Source of the DNA: Homalodisca vitripennis | Taxonomy: Eukaryota; Arthropoda; Insecta; Hemiptera; Cicadellidae | Assembly: GCF_021130785.1 (NCBI RefSeq) | Contig: NC_060213.1 | Coordinates: forward strand, 130,276,001-130,340,000 | Direction of reading: 5' to 3' | DNA length: 64,000 nucleotides | In this document: piece after piece, positions 37,801 to 42,584 of the stretch | Layout of the letters: each line of letters begins with the position of its first letter | Numbering within the stretch: the first letter of the stretch is position 1 | The notes under the pieces: model-generated | Databases searched by the model: none | What the model was told of the DNA's origin: nothing | The model's input: the letters and a program-made list of their open reading frames with translations, nothing else | Made by a program: the position numbers and the translations under genes

Positions 37801-39064
37801 AATACTGTTATTTATAATAGAGCTTATTTATTTGTTAGCAAATCATTTTAGCTAGAATCTTGTTAAATCTATTAGTACTAACGATGGGGAGACCGAAAAA
37901 AGGGAAATTTCTGACTATGTCATCTGTCTTACCAGCATAGCTGGATCTTGTAAGATGTAATATGACAATAAACATTCATTCATTCATTCATTCATAACCA
38001 GGGAGGCGGACTCCGACAGTGACAATGATGACTATATTTAACTTCCTGTAGATTTGAGTGTGTATACCTGACAGATTGTGTGTTGATGTAGGCTGTGACC
38101 AGTAACGTGCTCAGCTCAGTCAGTTTGCTGGCGAATGTGATGCGGCCACAGCCGACGATAACCAGGGAGGCGGACTCCGACAGTGACAATGATGACTATA
38201 TTTAACTTCCTGTAGATTTGAGTGTGTATACCTGACAGATTGTGTGTTGATGTAGGCTGTGACCAGTAACGTTCTCAGCTCAGTCAGTTTGCTGGCGAAT
38301 GTGATGCGGCCACAGCCGACGATAACCAGGGAGGCGGACTCCGACAGTGACAATGATGACTATATTTAACTTCCTGTAGATTTGAGTGTGTATACCTGAC
38401 AGATTGTGTGTTGATGTAGGCTGTGACCAGTAACGTTCTCATCTCAGTCAGTTTGCTGGCGAATGTGATGCGGCCACAGCCGACGATAACCAGGGAGGCG
38501 GACTCCGACAGTGACAATGATGACTATATTTAACTTCCTGTATATTTGAGTGTGTATACCTGACAGATTGTGTGTTGATGTAGGCTGTGACCAGTAACGT
38601 TCTCAGCTCAGTCAGTTTGCTGGCGAATGTGATGCGGCCACAGCCGACGATAACCAGGGAGGTGGACTCCGACAGTGACAATGATGACTATATTTAACTT
38701 CCTGTAGATTTGAGTGTGTATACCTGACAGATTGTGTGTTGATGTAGGCTGTGACCAGTAACGTTCTCAGCTCAGTCAGTTTGCTGGCGAATGTGATGCG
38801 GCCACAGCCGACGATAACCAGGGTGGCGGACTCCGACAGTGACAATGATGACTATATTTAACTGCCTGTATATTTGAGTGTGTATACCTGACAGATTGTG
38901 TGTTGATGTAGGCTGTGACCAGTAACGTTCTCAGCTCAGTCAGTTTGCTGGCGAATGTGATGCGGCCACAGCCGACGATAACCAGGGAGGCGGACTCCGA
39001 CAGTGACAATGATGACTTTGAAATCATCAACCGCGATGAGCTCAACAACCAGGAGTCGTCCTAG
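3982..39064 (+). CDS. RETREG: RETREG/FAM134-family ER-phagy receptor (8 exons, 5' end missing)
   Basis: The spliced model joins 3982-4146, 15822-15918, 18572-18767, 27740-27856, 29176-29238, 31038-31129, 33261-33389 and 38912-39064. Every junction has AG/GT borders and the reading frame is continuous, giving about 336 codons. Family knowledge: FAM134 proteins sit in the ER membrane through a reticulon-homology domain of two hairpins, bend it, and bring ER fragments to autophagosomes through a C-terminal LC3-interacting region. Seen here: a hydrophobic stretch followed by WPEI, a basic amphipathic linker, a second long hydrophobic hairpin, an acidic low-complexity tail, and a C-terminal DNDDFEIINRDEL that fits the acidic LIR pattern (core F-E-I-I). 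The N-terminal exon with the first half of hairpin one was not recognised and is probably upstream of the window. The paralogue class (1, 2 or 3) cannot be told. Introns carry many transposons, and two exon borders are amplified into arrays. Confidence 0.85.
4530..5165 (-). pseudogene. LINE endonuclease-domain remnant
   Basis: Read on the minus strand, the segment gives HQNVNWLTNKL near 5120, VTEHGLNQENL near 5045, a GGVAAFAKSG stretch near 4940, and IAVGDINVEIL-like sequence near 4690 (seen as IAIVGDINVEIL). These match the order of motifs in the apurinic-like endonuclease of non-LTR retrotransposons (Q-N, E, GD-N). Stops interrupt it in at least two places (near 5075 and 4810). It has no RT part. 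The motifs resemble those of the LINE at 20.4-25.2 kb, so it may be an older relative. Only the last part is an open frame (4530-4760). Confidence 0.7.
6695..6975 (-). pseudogene. mariner-like transposase N-terminal remnant
   Basis: On the minus strand the frame gives ENPVSCEL near 6955 and FKNGQTNMHDDEQSGQPS followed by IVTDE at about 6825-6760. These match the HTH region common to mariner/SETMAR-type transposases (ENP-SCE-IR-VIR, then FKNGR-TNVHDEERSGRPS). A stop follows CEL and the frame slips between the two motifs. The catalytic domain is absent. Sequence up to about 7095 may be the element's 5' end. It is dead and short. Confidence 0.6.
9723..9774. repeat. (TA)n microsatellite abutting the Tc1 left end
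   Basis: About 25 TA units run directly up to the Tc1 terminal repeat, and a shorter TA run follows the right end at 11506-11525. Tc1 elements integrate at TA, so the element probably landed inside one TA microsatellite. Confidence 0.9.
9775..11505 (+). mobile_element. complete Tc1-type DNA transposon
   Basis: The 1731-bp element starts cagtgtcgctagaaagttta and ends with the inverse, taaactttttagcgacactg. The terminal inverted repeats span about 26 bp (9775-9800 and 11480-11505) with one mismatch. TA lies on both sides as the expected target duplication. One uninterrupted transposase frame lies between them. The near-identical ends and open frame suggest recent insertion. It sits in the first RETREG intron of this window in the same orientation as the gene. 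Confidence 0.92.
10361..11380 (+). CDS. Tc1-family DD34E transposase, 339 aa, intact
   Basis: This protein cuts and pastes its element by binding the terminal repeats. Domains in order are an N-terminal paired-like HTH (MGRSSVSKDIKWQVIGMY onward, residues 1-55), a linker with the GRPRKT motif, a second HTH (about 60-125), and the DDE catalytic domain. The catalytic residues visible are D in LFSDESRF, D in QQDNAPCH, and E in LNPIENLW. Exactly 34 residues separate the last two, the Tc1 signature. The frame is open upstream to an ATG at 10214, but the extra 49 residues are Cys-rich and unlike the family. The ATG at 10361 gives the usual size of about 340 aa and the usual N-terminus. There are no stops or frameshifts. 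Confidence 0.93.
   Translation: MGRSSVSKDIKWQVIGMYKTGSSYRTIASKLHVSKTCVENTVRRFNLAGTVIDAPRSGRPRKTTPRQDRKLLVMSKKDRNASAPDLLSSMKQDDDRYNVSVATVSSRLRDAGMKSFYAICKPLLNDKAKKTRQVWCKARLGWTKEAWRRVLFSDESRFELFPRRRVRVRRTNTEKFLPACVAPAVQAGGEAVMIWGCISSEGPGELQFVEGTMNSIKYCQTLEEFMLPSANKLLGENYIFQQDNAPCHKSRHTQEWFSNHDVEVLKWPPRSLDLNPIENLWNTMASRLAKNKPKNKAELKFMLAQIWRSIKKEDCLTLIDSMPKRIKECYKANGGPIDY
11847..11957. repeat. perfect palindrome, arms about 52 bp
   Basis: The sequence from accacgaaattactg to the TA-rich centre is repeated exactly in inverse to 11957, with a spacer of only a few bases. It begins about 340 bp after the Tc1 element. It could be a small MITE, a palindromic duplication, or the template of a hairpin RNA. 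No transposase is associated. Confidence 0.9.
12090..12175 (+). repeat. retroelement-like tail with ctgatgatgtg motif
   Basis: The sequence ctgatgatgtgttccttgag followed by cacaaaaggcc and an A-run resembles the short stem motifs near the 3' ends of Penelope-like and some LINE elements. No coding remnant lies upstream. The assignment is tentative. Confidence 0.3.
15822..15918 (+). CDS. RETREG: RETREG exon: linker between hairpins
   Basis: The acceptor is gctgttacag and the donor is ggcctg/gtaagt. It completes the AG+T codon from 3982-4146 and ends on a codon boundary (97 nt). It encodes SVVAVSKLVTSSCTVVRR then CVSWMRNLRLQQPGL, a basic amphipathic linker corresponding to the stretch between the two reticulon hairpins of FAM134 proteins. 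It is short, but the codon phase and the donor are both good. Confidence 0.8.
16142..16200. repeat. pair of GGGCTC-type palindromes
   Basis: Two short palindromes, ggggctccagagcccc and atggggctctagagcccat, lie about 25 bp apart in an AT-rich intron. They could belong to the subterminal region of a DNA transposon, but no transposase or matching ends were seen. Confidence 0.5.
16539..16861. repeat. foldback element (inverted repeat, arms about 110 bp)
   Basis: The left arm runs from aatgcgaatgttgag through ctcttacgtgcagcat and gatgctgttgcagactt. The right arm carries the same motifs in reverse (agtctgcaacagcatc, atgctgcacgtaagag, cactcgcaatg). The arms are imperfect, at roughly 85% identity by eye, around a centre near 16690. 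It is non-coding and MITE-like. It lies in the intron between the linker exon and the second-hairpin exon, which otherwise (15919-18571) shows no exon. Confidence 0.75.
18572..18767 (+). CDS. RETREG: RETREG exon: second reticulon hairpin
   Basis: The acceptor is ctttgttacag and the donor is aaatact/gtaagt. The exon enters in phase 0 and leaves one base (196 nt). It encodes FCCLCSLLCSCLLLLGRSVS, then GLALVYLLLMSALLGPAL, then a tail PPQMKQTVAQYAACVQQ. The pattern of two hydrophobic stretches split by G-R-x-V-x-G-L is the second hairpin of FAM134 (compare the family's LGRYVPGLLLSYLML). Many Cys residues could be palmitoylated, which is inference only. The frame is open into the intron for a further 18 codons, which is a shadow. 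Confidence 0.88.
20427..20620 (+). pseudogene. LINE ORF1, PHD-like zinc finger, frameshifted
   Basis: The ATG at 20427 opens MPTKYPCGNCDI. After a shift the frame continues with GIKCTRKCKKWYHSGC, and after another with IAKWQCITCR. Together these give the Cys/His spacing of a PHD finger (C-x2-C ... C-x2-C ... WYH-x2-C ... C-x2-C), a domain known in ORF1 proteins of some CR1-like elements, where it is thought to aid RNP or chromatin contact. Downstream to about 21640 there is a Lys/Glu-rich coiled-coil-like stretch with stops. Confidence 0.6.
21640..21975 (+). repeat. coding minisatellite in LINE ORF1
   Basis: A unit of about 93-96 bp containing gtgggggagccagacaaacc, ctgatcagctctcttgc and ggttccggcccgatacctga is repeated about 3.5 times. 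Much of it stays in one open frame (21648-21914), giving repeated ARQTPSQKLISSLATQGS then PIPDHHEQ motifs. It lies between the ORF1 coiled-coil-like region and ORF2. It may be particular to this copy or a variable tract of the family. Confidence 0.85.
22198..22860 (+). pseudogene. LINE endonuclease domain, broken
   Basis: Fragments in three frames give VLHQNIQGH (22200), ILILTEHGLKEDIL (22285), GGAAIYVDENIFHL (22390), LLGDINVDCL (22625) and PTRITSNTRSSIDCVCTN followed by SGLSDHTAQL (22735-22845). These are the ordered motifs of a LINE endonuclease (N, E, GD-N, T-R, SDH), which nicks target DNA to prime reverse transcription. Several stops and frameshifts inactivate it. Confidence 0.8.
23640..24933 (+). 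pseudogene. LINE reverse transcriptase and C-terminus, broken
   Basis: Recognisable pieces are ERQHGFIKGKSTMTALTDF (23850), GVPQGSVLGPVLF after a shift (24160), and an intact C-terminal frame (24457-24933) with RYGLMIWGG, LQKRAVRTLAGA and HDYNTRH. The FADD motif near 24250 is damaged by a shift. It would have copied LINE RNA at a nicked target. Decay is spread evenly, suggesting an old insertion. Confidence 0.85.
25545..27325 (-). mobile_element. 5'-truncated LINE, RT largely open
   Basis: On the minus strand the element enters at about 27325 within the linker before RT (FNDYFVSVGES), so it lacks ORF1 and endonuclease. It runs through RT to a 3' end with aataaag and a (aaagatttg)n tail at about 25545-25590. 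5' truncation and a short tandem tail are normal products of target-primed insertion. It lies opposite to the LINE before it. Confidence 0.88.
25636..27229 (-). pseudogene. LINE reverse transcriptase, one frameshift
   Basis: The main frame (27229 to 25898, 443 codons) has NFRPIALVPIFSKIIEHF, AQFGFLAGKSTIDAV, GVPQGSVLGPLLFVIMINDL, LFADDTSALV (catalytic ADD) and a C-terminal CQKRAIRVMAGI. Near 25905 the frame ends in an A7 run, and the rest of the conserved C-terminus (HSHYTRN, YNSLPEYVK) continues in another frame to 25636. One indel therefore separates it from a full C-terminus. The apparent ATG at 27229 is internal, since the frame is open upstream. It is similar in sequence and layout to the 20.4 kb LINE but much less decayed. 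Confidence 0.88.
27740..27856 (+). CDS. RETREG: RETREG exon: acidic tail, part 1
   Basis: The acceptor is ttttttcacag, the donor is accag/gttagt, and the exon is 117 nt, phase 1 on both sides. It encodes STNDASDDEYLPITTSED, then IALLTRASDMHHD and TYDSVTNP. It is acidic and Ser/Thr-rich, as in the cytosolic region after the reticulon domain of FAM134 proteins. It could be skipped without breaking the frame. Confidence 0.8.
29176..29238 (+). CDS. RETREG: RETREG exon: acidic tail, part 2
   Basis: A 63-nt exon, phase 1 on both sides, with acceptor tgtgtgttgcag and donor ctcg/gtacgt. It encodes DTSSDIVSGLAVMPSHEEDS plus L. It is small and symmetric, so in-frame skipping is possible. Support comes from the splice sites, the phase, and the Ser/Asp composition matching its neighbours. 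Confidence 0.72.
29239..31037 (+). other. RETREG intron ending in a splice-site array
   Basis: AT-rich sequence without open frames runs to about 30110. The rest is the 56-bp array described next. Its last unit supplies the acceptor of the following exon. Confidence 0.7.
30113..31037 (+). repeat. 56-bp tandem array carrying a 3' splice site in every unit
   Basis: About 16 units are present. Each contains gagtgtacttgtgcag, then gtgatctgagtgt, then atttgtatcaatggtaaagt. The real exon begins at 31038 after the same gagtgtacttgtgcag and continues gtaatttgagtgatctgg, so each unit repeats the acceptor and roughly the first 12-15 bases of that exon. Units are nearly identical apart from the first two, which are more diverged. 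Because the base pair after AG is GT (caggtgat or caggtaat), each site could also be read as a weak 5' splice site. Confidence 0.93.
31038..31129 (+). CDS. RETREG: RETREG exon: acidic tail, part 3 (after the array)
   Basis: The acceptor is cttgtgcag, the donor is aaatacag/gtactg, and the exon is 92 nt, phase 1 in and phase 0 out. It encodes GNLSDLEPGASLLPLDTVDD followed by SDSNPDDHQIQ. This is the only tail exon whose skipping or mis-splicing breaks the frame. It is preceded directly by the repeat array that copies its own acceptor. Confidence 0.8.
31130..33260 (+). other. RETREG intron
   Basis: A 2.1-kb AT-rich intron. It contains a 37-base poly(A) run (31831-31867), which may be the tail of an unrecognised retro-insertion, and a ctgaagatggccgaatg motif near 32190 of the kind seen in Penelope-like repeats. 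No exon is seen. Confidence 0.6.
31831..31867. repeat. poly(A) run, 37 bases
   Basis: An uninterrupted A tract lies in the intron. No polyadenylation signal or coding remnant was found directly before it, so its origin is unclear. Confidence 0.95.
33261..33389 (+). CDS. RETREG: RETREG exon: acidic tail, part 4
   Basis: The acceptor is ctgtgggcag, the donor is tctcag/gtcagt, and the exon is 129 nt, phase 0 on both sides. It encodes FQSGHFNGDSSSDEEAFSKD, then LVFTETEERNAAVLQGLSSY and ISQ. The HFNGDSSSDEE stretch is a good CK2-type acidic serine cluster. It is the exon that must join to one of the tandem last exons. Confidence 0.85.
34300..35275 (+). mobile_element. LINE fragment (RT scrap and 3' end)
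   Basis: Pieces of RT are readable in shifting frames: KGDKKLEINYRPKSIL (34325), NNQYGFRPKNL (34508) and FDMSKAFHTVKHNVLNMKL (34613). After an approximately 80-bp near-identical tandem duplication (34757-34890), AT-rich sequence leads to atgaaataaagactacttct at about 35250-35275, which looks like a LINE 3' end. It is strongly decayed. Confidence 0.65.
36017..36133 (+). CDS. RETREG: RETREG alternative last exon, copy 1 (diverged, no LIR)
   Basis: The acceptor is tgatgatgtag, phase 0. The frame gives AETSKVRSVSLLANVISATA, then a stretch ending NNDDYI and TAA, 38 residues. It resembles the other copies at both ends (SLLANV, NDDYI) but differs over the middle, where it reads in another frame. 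It lacks the FEII core. Whether it is used is unknown; it is the first acceptor met after the upstream exon. Confidence 0.6.
   Translation, partial: AETSKVRSVSLLANVISATADDNQGTSVDIDINNDDYI
36187..36297 (+). pseudogene. RETREG last-exon copy 2, split by a retro-insertion
   Basis: The exon body is intact to the bases ataac at 36253-36257, where the insertion begins. Read through, it gives PTIT then DRNSIIDLHFVI and a stop at 36295-36297. The missing exon 3' part (ataaccaggg ... gactatatttaa) resumes at 36792. It has no LIR. The inserted DNA carries a polyadenylation signal at 36769. Confidence 0.7.
36258..36796 (+). mobile_element. LINE 3' end inserted in exon copy 2
   Basis: A 539-bp insertion runs from tgatcgaaattcaat to a (catt)n tail, with ataac present on both sides (36253-36257 and 36792-36796) as a 5-bp target duplication. 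It ends gatgtaatatgacaataaac then cattcattcatt, typical of a LINE 3' UTR with a short tandem tail. It has no coding sequence. It supplies AATAAA at 36769-36774. Confidence 0.8.
36890..37003 (+). CDS. RETREG: RETREG alternative last exon, copy 3 (no LIR)
   Basis: 114 nt, phase 0, 37 residues ending SDSDNDDYI then TAA. The acceptor gttgatgtag is intact. It is identical to the genuine last exon through DNDD and then diverges to YI-stop. Confidence 0.6.
   Translation, partial: AVTSNVLSSVSLLANVMRPQPTITREADSDSDNDDYI
37057..37170 (+). CDS. RETREG: RETREG alternative last exon, copy 4 (no LIR)
   Basis: Same layout as copy 3. Its spacer has the longer form tatatctgatgacag also seen before copy 2. 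Confidence 0.6.
   Translation, partial: AVTSNVLSSVSLLANVMRPQPTITREADSDSDNDDYI
37221..37334 (+). CDS. RETREG: RETREG alternative last exon, copy 5 (no LIR)
   Basis: Same layout, ending NDDYI-stop. It has a synonymous change in the READS codons (gaggcagac). Confidence 0.6.
   Translation, partial: AVTSNVLSSVSLLANVMRPQPTITREADSDSDNDDYI
37385..37495 (+). pseudogene. RETREG last-exon copy 6, split by the same insertion
   Basis: A duplicate of copy 2: the exon body runs to ataac at 37451-37455, then the retroelement. The read-through stop occurs within the insert. Confidence 0.7.
37456..37998 (+). mobile_element. second copy of the LINE 3' end (by duplication)
   Basis: 543 bp, the same insertion point and flanks as 36258-36796 and almost the same sequence; the tail has one more catt unit and there are small indels. 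This shows one insertion followed by segmental duplication, not two insertions. AATAAA lies at 37967-37972. Confidence 0.88.
38092..38205 (+). CDS. RETREG: RETREG alternative last exon, copy 7 (no LIR)
   Basis: 114 nt with an intact acceptor and NDDYI-stop. First of a regular run of 164-bp units. Confidence 0.6.
   Translation, partial: AVTSNVLSSVSLLANVMRPQPTITREADSDSDNDDYI
38256..38369 (+). CDS. RETREG: RETREG alternative last exon, copy 8 (no LIR)
   Basis: Same layout as copy 7; 164 bp after it. Confidence 0.6.
   Translation, partial: AVTSNVLSSVSLLANVMRPQPTITREADSDSDNDDYI
38420..38533 (+). CDS. RETREG: RETREG alternative last exon, copy 9 (no LIR)
   Basis: Same layout; one substitution (ctcatctca) changes a Ser codon to Ile in the VLSSV stretch. 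Confidence 0.6.
   Translation, partial: AVTSNVLISVSLLANVMRPQPTITREADSDSDNDDYI
38584..38697 (+). CDS. RETREG: RETREG alternative last exon, copy 10 (no LIR)
   Basis: Same layout; gaggtggac changes READ to REVD. Confidence 0.6.
   Translation, partial: AVTSNVLSSVSLLANVMRPQPTITREVDSDSDNDDYI
38748..38861 (+). CDS. RETREG: RETREG alternative last exon, copy 11 (no LIR)
   Basis: Same layout; agggtggcg changes READ to RVAD. It ends NDDYI-stop, followed by aactgcctgtatat. Confidence 0.6.
   Translation, partial: AVTSNVLSSVSLLANVMRPQPTITRVADSDSDNDDYI
38912..39064 (+). CDS. RETREG: RETREG genuine last exon with LIR
   Basis: The acceptor is gttgatgtag, phase 0, 50 residues then TAG. It begins AVTSNVLSSVSLLANV and ends EADSDSDNDDFEIINRDEL then NNQESS. 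The acidic serine run followed by F-E-I-I is a canonical LC3-interacting region, matching the position and form of the FAM134 LIR (family DDFELL). This is the only copy in the array with it. Sequence after the stop is unique, unlike after the other copies. Confidence 0.88.
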   Translation, partial: AVTSNVLSSVSLLANVMRPQPTITREADSDSDNDDFEIINRDELNNQESS

Positions 39065-40051
39065 ACGACCGGTCCGATAGTCAAGTATGGATTCAAATCT
39101 CGCAGCGATTATAGAAATACTCTTTTTTTACTTTTATAAACCATGGTTGAAAATGTAGCATTCGTTTTTAGTAGGCATAATTGTGGTATGTTGTTTTAAA
39201 ATATTTTAACTCTTTCTAGTAATTTGTGGTCCAGCTGGGGTCTTCACATAGTGACTTAAACAAATCCTGTATAGGTTGTTTATACTAGTGACTGAAGGGC
39301 TTTATGCCTTTTCTGAAGAACGAATGACTGGTTTTACCCTTGTTCTGAAGAACTGTAGAGTACGTCTTTCTAATGAAGACACTTAAATCGATTCAATTAA
39401 GACTTGCCAATCAAATGAAGGAGTCTCTAATATCCTTTAAAAATATTTACTTTTTTGTAAAAGGAGCGTCTTCGTACAAAGATCAAATACAGAGATACCC
39501 TTCATTTGTAATTGAAATACAATAATTTTTCTTGTATAAAATTTTGCATTTTAACCTGAAGACAAAGATAATATTTTGTTCTCTGATGAAGTTTACATGT
39601 AAATATTATTACCCCTTTTACCAAGCAAAATGGTCAAGAATGTTTATTAATTTCTGACAAAAAATATTTTTAACCTCAAATTATCAGTGTTATTCTCAAC
39701 TCATATTCCTGTAAAGTACTTTAATATCCATTTAACGATGTAGCAGGCCTTGTACATGACATTGTAAATGTTGTGAAAGAACTGTTTCCATCCTGTGGAA
39801 TATTTTGTGAGAGTTTTACTTAAAGTCGCTTGAATCCATATCTTGTGTGTTAGAATGTGCGAAAGGTGCTACAATGTTACTGATACATGTGTGATATTTG
39901 TTCAAACTAGGTTAAGGACTCAATATTTATGTTTTAGTGAAGCGGTGGCCATTTTGGACCTAATGACAGGGTACTTTTTTGTACTTTCAGCTTGTATTTA
40001 TTAATTTTGTACTTGAAATAATGCAGATTATTGTTGTACACATTTAATAAA
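39065..40051 (+). other. probable RETREG 3' UTR
   Basis: About 1 kb of AT-rich non-repetitive sequence follows the stop, to an AATAAA at 40046-40051. This is the first good signal, but the real end could be further on (another AATAAA lies near 44360). No open frame is seen. Confidence 0.45.
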
Positions 40052-41656
40052 TTCAAAGAAAACAAATTGACATGCTGTTCTGAAAAATAGTTGTGAAAAT
40101 CATCAGAAGCAAAATTTATTATACGTCAGTGAATAAGTTGTTTTAAATATTTAGTTTTATTTTATTTTATAGTTCTGTTATTTAACCACAATTAAATTTA
40201 ATGTCAAATCTGTTCTAGTAAGAGTTACCAGCTCTACAGGGTAATCAAAAAGTCCATAACCCCTTCTAGTAATTTGTTACATATTGAAAATAATATACCT
40301 AAAGAGATTTGTTTTTGTTGAAAAAATATCATCCAATTCAAAATTTTTAACCTCAACCCTCTCCCTCCTGTTGGATTTTTGGAAAGAAGATAAAAAGCAT
40401 TTTGGCACAACCTGGATGTCTTTATGTGTTTGATATTCAACGTTTAAATTTGACACATTACAAAAAAAATATTGTAATTCTAATTAAATATTTAGAAATA
40501 ATTTTAAATAGTTGATTTCCATGCCTTAAGGGGATATTGGTTGTTTGTCTTTGTTGGGGAATGAAATTTTATAACAGGCTTGGTCTTGCAATTTCATCTT
40601 AACCTCTTAAAAAGTGAGGGTAATGTAAATTAATAAGTTTTTTTCAGTATAGAAAGCTTTGAAGAAGTACAATTATCTATAAAAATTACAGCACTGGTAG
40701 TCTTACAACTGCATCGTTCAAAACCGTCTTTCCATGTGATGCGCTAATGGCACATCATAGTCACTGCCAGTGCCAAACATATCATAACCAAATAAAAGCT
40801 AAATTATAATTTTTCAAGTCCATAAACCGTGAGCCATTTTTTAAAACCCTGGCATACAAAAATATTTGATTGGCTTAGTCAAACATTTTGAAACTGGAGA
40901 CAATAAGCAGTATATCAAGCATAGTGAATCATCACTGCTGGTTTCCCGTCCCAGAAATTAAAACATCAAATGTTGGTCATCTATATGCACTCGATAGAAG
41001 CAGAGCAACATGTCTATGCTATCTGTGCTAAACAAAGAATCTAGGTACATTATTAATATTTATTTCATAGTTTTTCAGTTCCTAAACTTTTCAAAAAGAC
41101 AAAAAATGATAATAGTATCAATGAATTACCAATTGAGTAATTCATGAGCTGCAAAACCGATTTCAATACAAAATTGATTAAATGTTGATTTGTCAAAAAC
41201 CATTAAATGGTTAAAGTGCTTTTTCAGTTTGTAATCTGACAATTTACATTTTACTAAAGTAGTACAGTATAAATGTTCTATCTTATACTTTAAATTTTGA
41301 ATCGCCAGAAAAAAAATTTGTTCTGCAGATTATGCTAAAATGCTTTGTTTTTCTTAGCTTTCCAATAATGCATCCCTAAGGAGAATTTCAGTTAGAACAC
41401 TTCGTGAAGGGAGGTATCCTCCACCTATAGGAGACACCTCTTCAAAATTTTTGAATGTCAAAGAGTAGATCCAATTTGACATAGACATGTCCTCCAAGAT
41501 TGCTATTTAATTTACACTGTTGTTCAAAAATTACTGGGCTCGTGGGGACTTTTTGATAACTCTGTAAGTACCAGTTTTCTTTTCTTTCTTGTTCTTTTTT
41601 GTGTCACCTAATCTACCATTACACAGCACAGAAGAATGTTAAACCCAAAGAGATAT
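40052..41656. other. gene-free AT-rich sequence
   Basis: I see no coding potential, no RNA gene and no clear repeat here. Short open frames lack any recognisable motif. Confidence 0.5.
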
Positions 41657-42540
41657 CAGTAAGAATGAATCGGACTCTCAGACCTAGCAGTATTGCTCTG
41701 GGTGGGATATCATGTCATCAGTAAGAATTAATCAGGACTCTCAGACCTAGCAGTATTGCTCTGGGTGGGATATCATGTCATCAGTAAGAATGAATCAGGA
41801 CTCTCAGACCTAGCAGTACTGCTGTTGATGAGATAGCATATTTCATCAGTAAGAATGAATCAGACTCTCAGACCTAGCAGTATTGCTCTGGGTGGGATAT
41901 CATGTCATCGGTAAGAATGAATCAGGACTCTCAGACCTAGCAGTACTGCTGTTGATGAGATATCATATGTCATCAGTAAGAATGAATCAGGACTCTCAGA
42001 CCTAGCAGTATTGCTCTGGGTGGGATATCATGTCATCAGTAAGAATGAATCAGGACTCTCAGACCTAGCAGTACTGCTGTTGATGAAATATCATATTAAT
42101 GTCATCAGTAAGAATGAATCAGACTCTCAGACCTAGCAGTATTGCTCTGGGTGGGATATCATGTCATCAGTAAGAATGAATCAGGACTCTCAGATCTAGC
42201 AGTACTGCTGTTGATGAGATATCATATGTCATCAGTAAGAATGAATCAGGACTCTCAGACCTAGCAGTATTGCTCTGGGTGGGATATCATGTCATCAGTA
42301 AGAATGAATCAGGACTCTCAGACCTAGCAGTACTGCTGTTGATGAGATATCATAAGTCATCAGTAAGAATGAATCAGGACTCTCAGACCTAGCAGTATTG
42401 CTCTGGGTGGGATATCATGTCATCAGTAAGAATGAATCAGGACTCTCAGACCTAGCAGTACTGCTGTTGATGAGATATCATATGTCATCAGTAAGAATGA
42501 ATCAGACTCTCAGACCTAACAGTATTGCTGTTGGTTGAAT
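41657..42540. repeat. satellite with two alternating units (63 and 65 bp)
   Basis: About 14 units begin cagtaagaatgaatcaggac and share tctcagacctagcagta. Type A then has ttgctctgggtgggatatca; type B has ctgctgttgatgagatatca. After an initial A-A they alternate A-B regularly, so the effective higher-order unit is about 128 bp. The last unit is degenerate. Confidence 0.93.
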
Positions 42541-42584
42541 ACTGGGATCATATGTCTCAGTTTTAGTTATCGTCTTCTAAGTAC

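Larger units (their letters stand above)
36017..39064 (+). repeat. tandem array of RETREG last exons, about 164-bp unit
   Basis: About 12 copies of a unit made of a 50-bp intronic spacer (acttcctgtagatttgagtg ... gttgatgtag) and a 114-nt exon frame. Exon copies start at 36017, 36187, 36890, 37057, 37221, 37385, 38092, 38256, 38420, 38584, 38748 and 38912. Copies 2 and 6 are split by the same retroelement insertion. All but the last end in NDDYI plus TAA; the last continues to the LIR. A block of about 1.2 kb (36258-37455 repeated from 37456) was itself duplicated. Long antisense frames across the array are shadows. Confidence 0.95.

Noticed and set aside
36790..39048. Repeated minus-strand open frames of 65-90 codons (MSLSESASLVIVGCGRIT type) looking like a gene family
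   Set aside because: They are antisense readings of the RETREG last-exon array. They run across spacer and exon alike, have no splice or start support, and repeat only because the unit repeats.
41657..42540. CRISPR-like repeat-spacer layout of the satellite
   Set aside because: The parts between shared blocks are only two recurring types, not unique spacers, and the setting is a eukaryotic genome.
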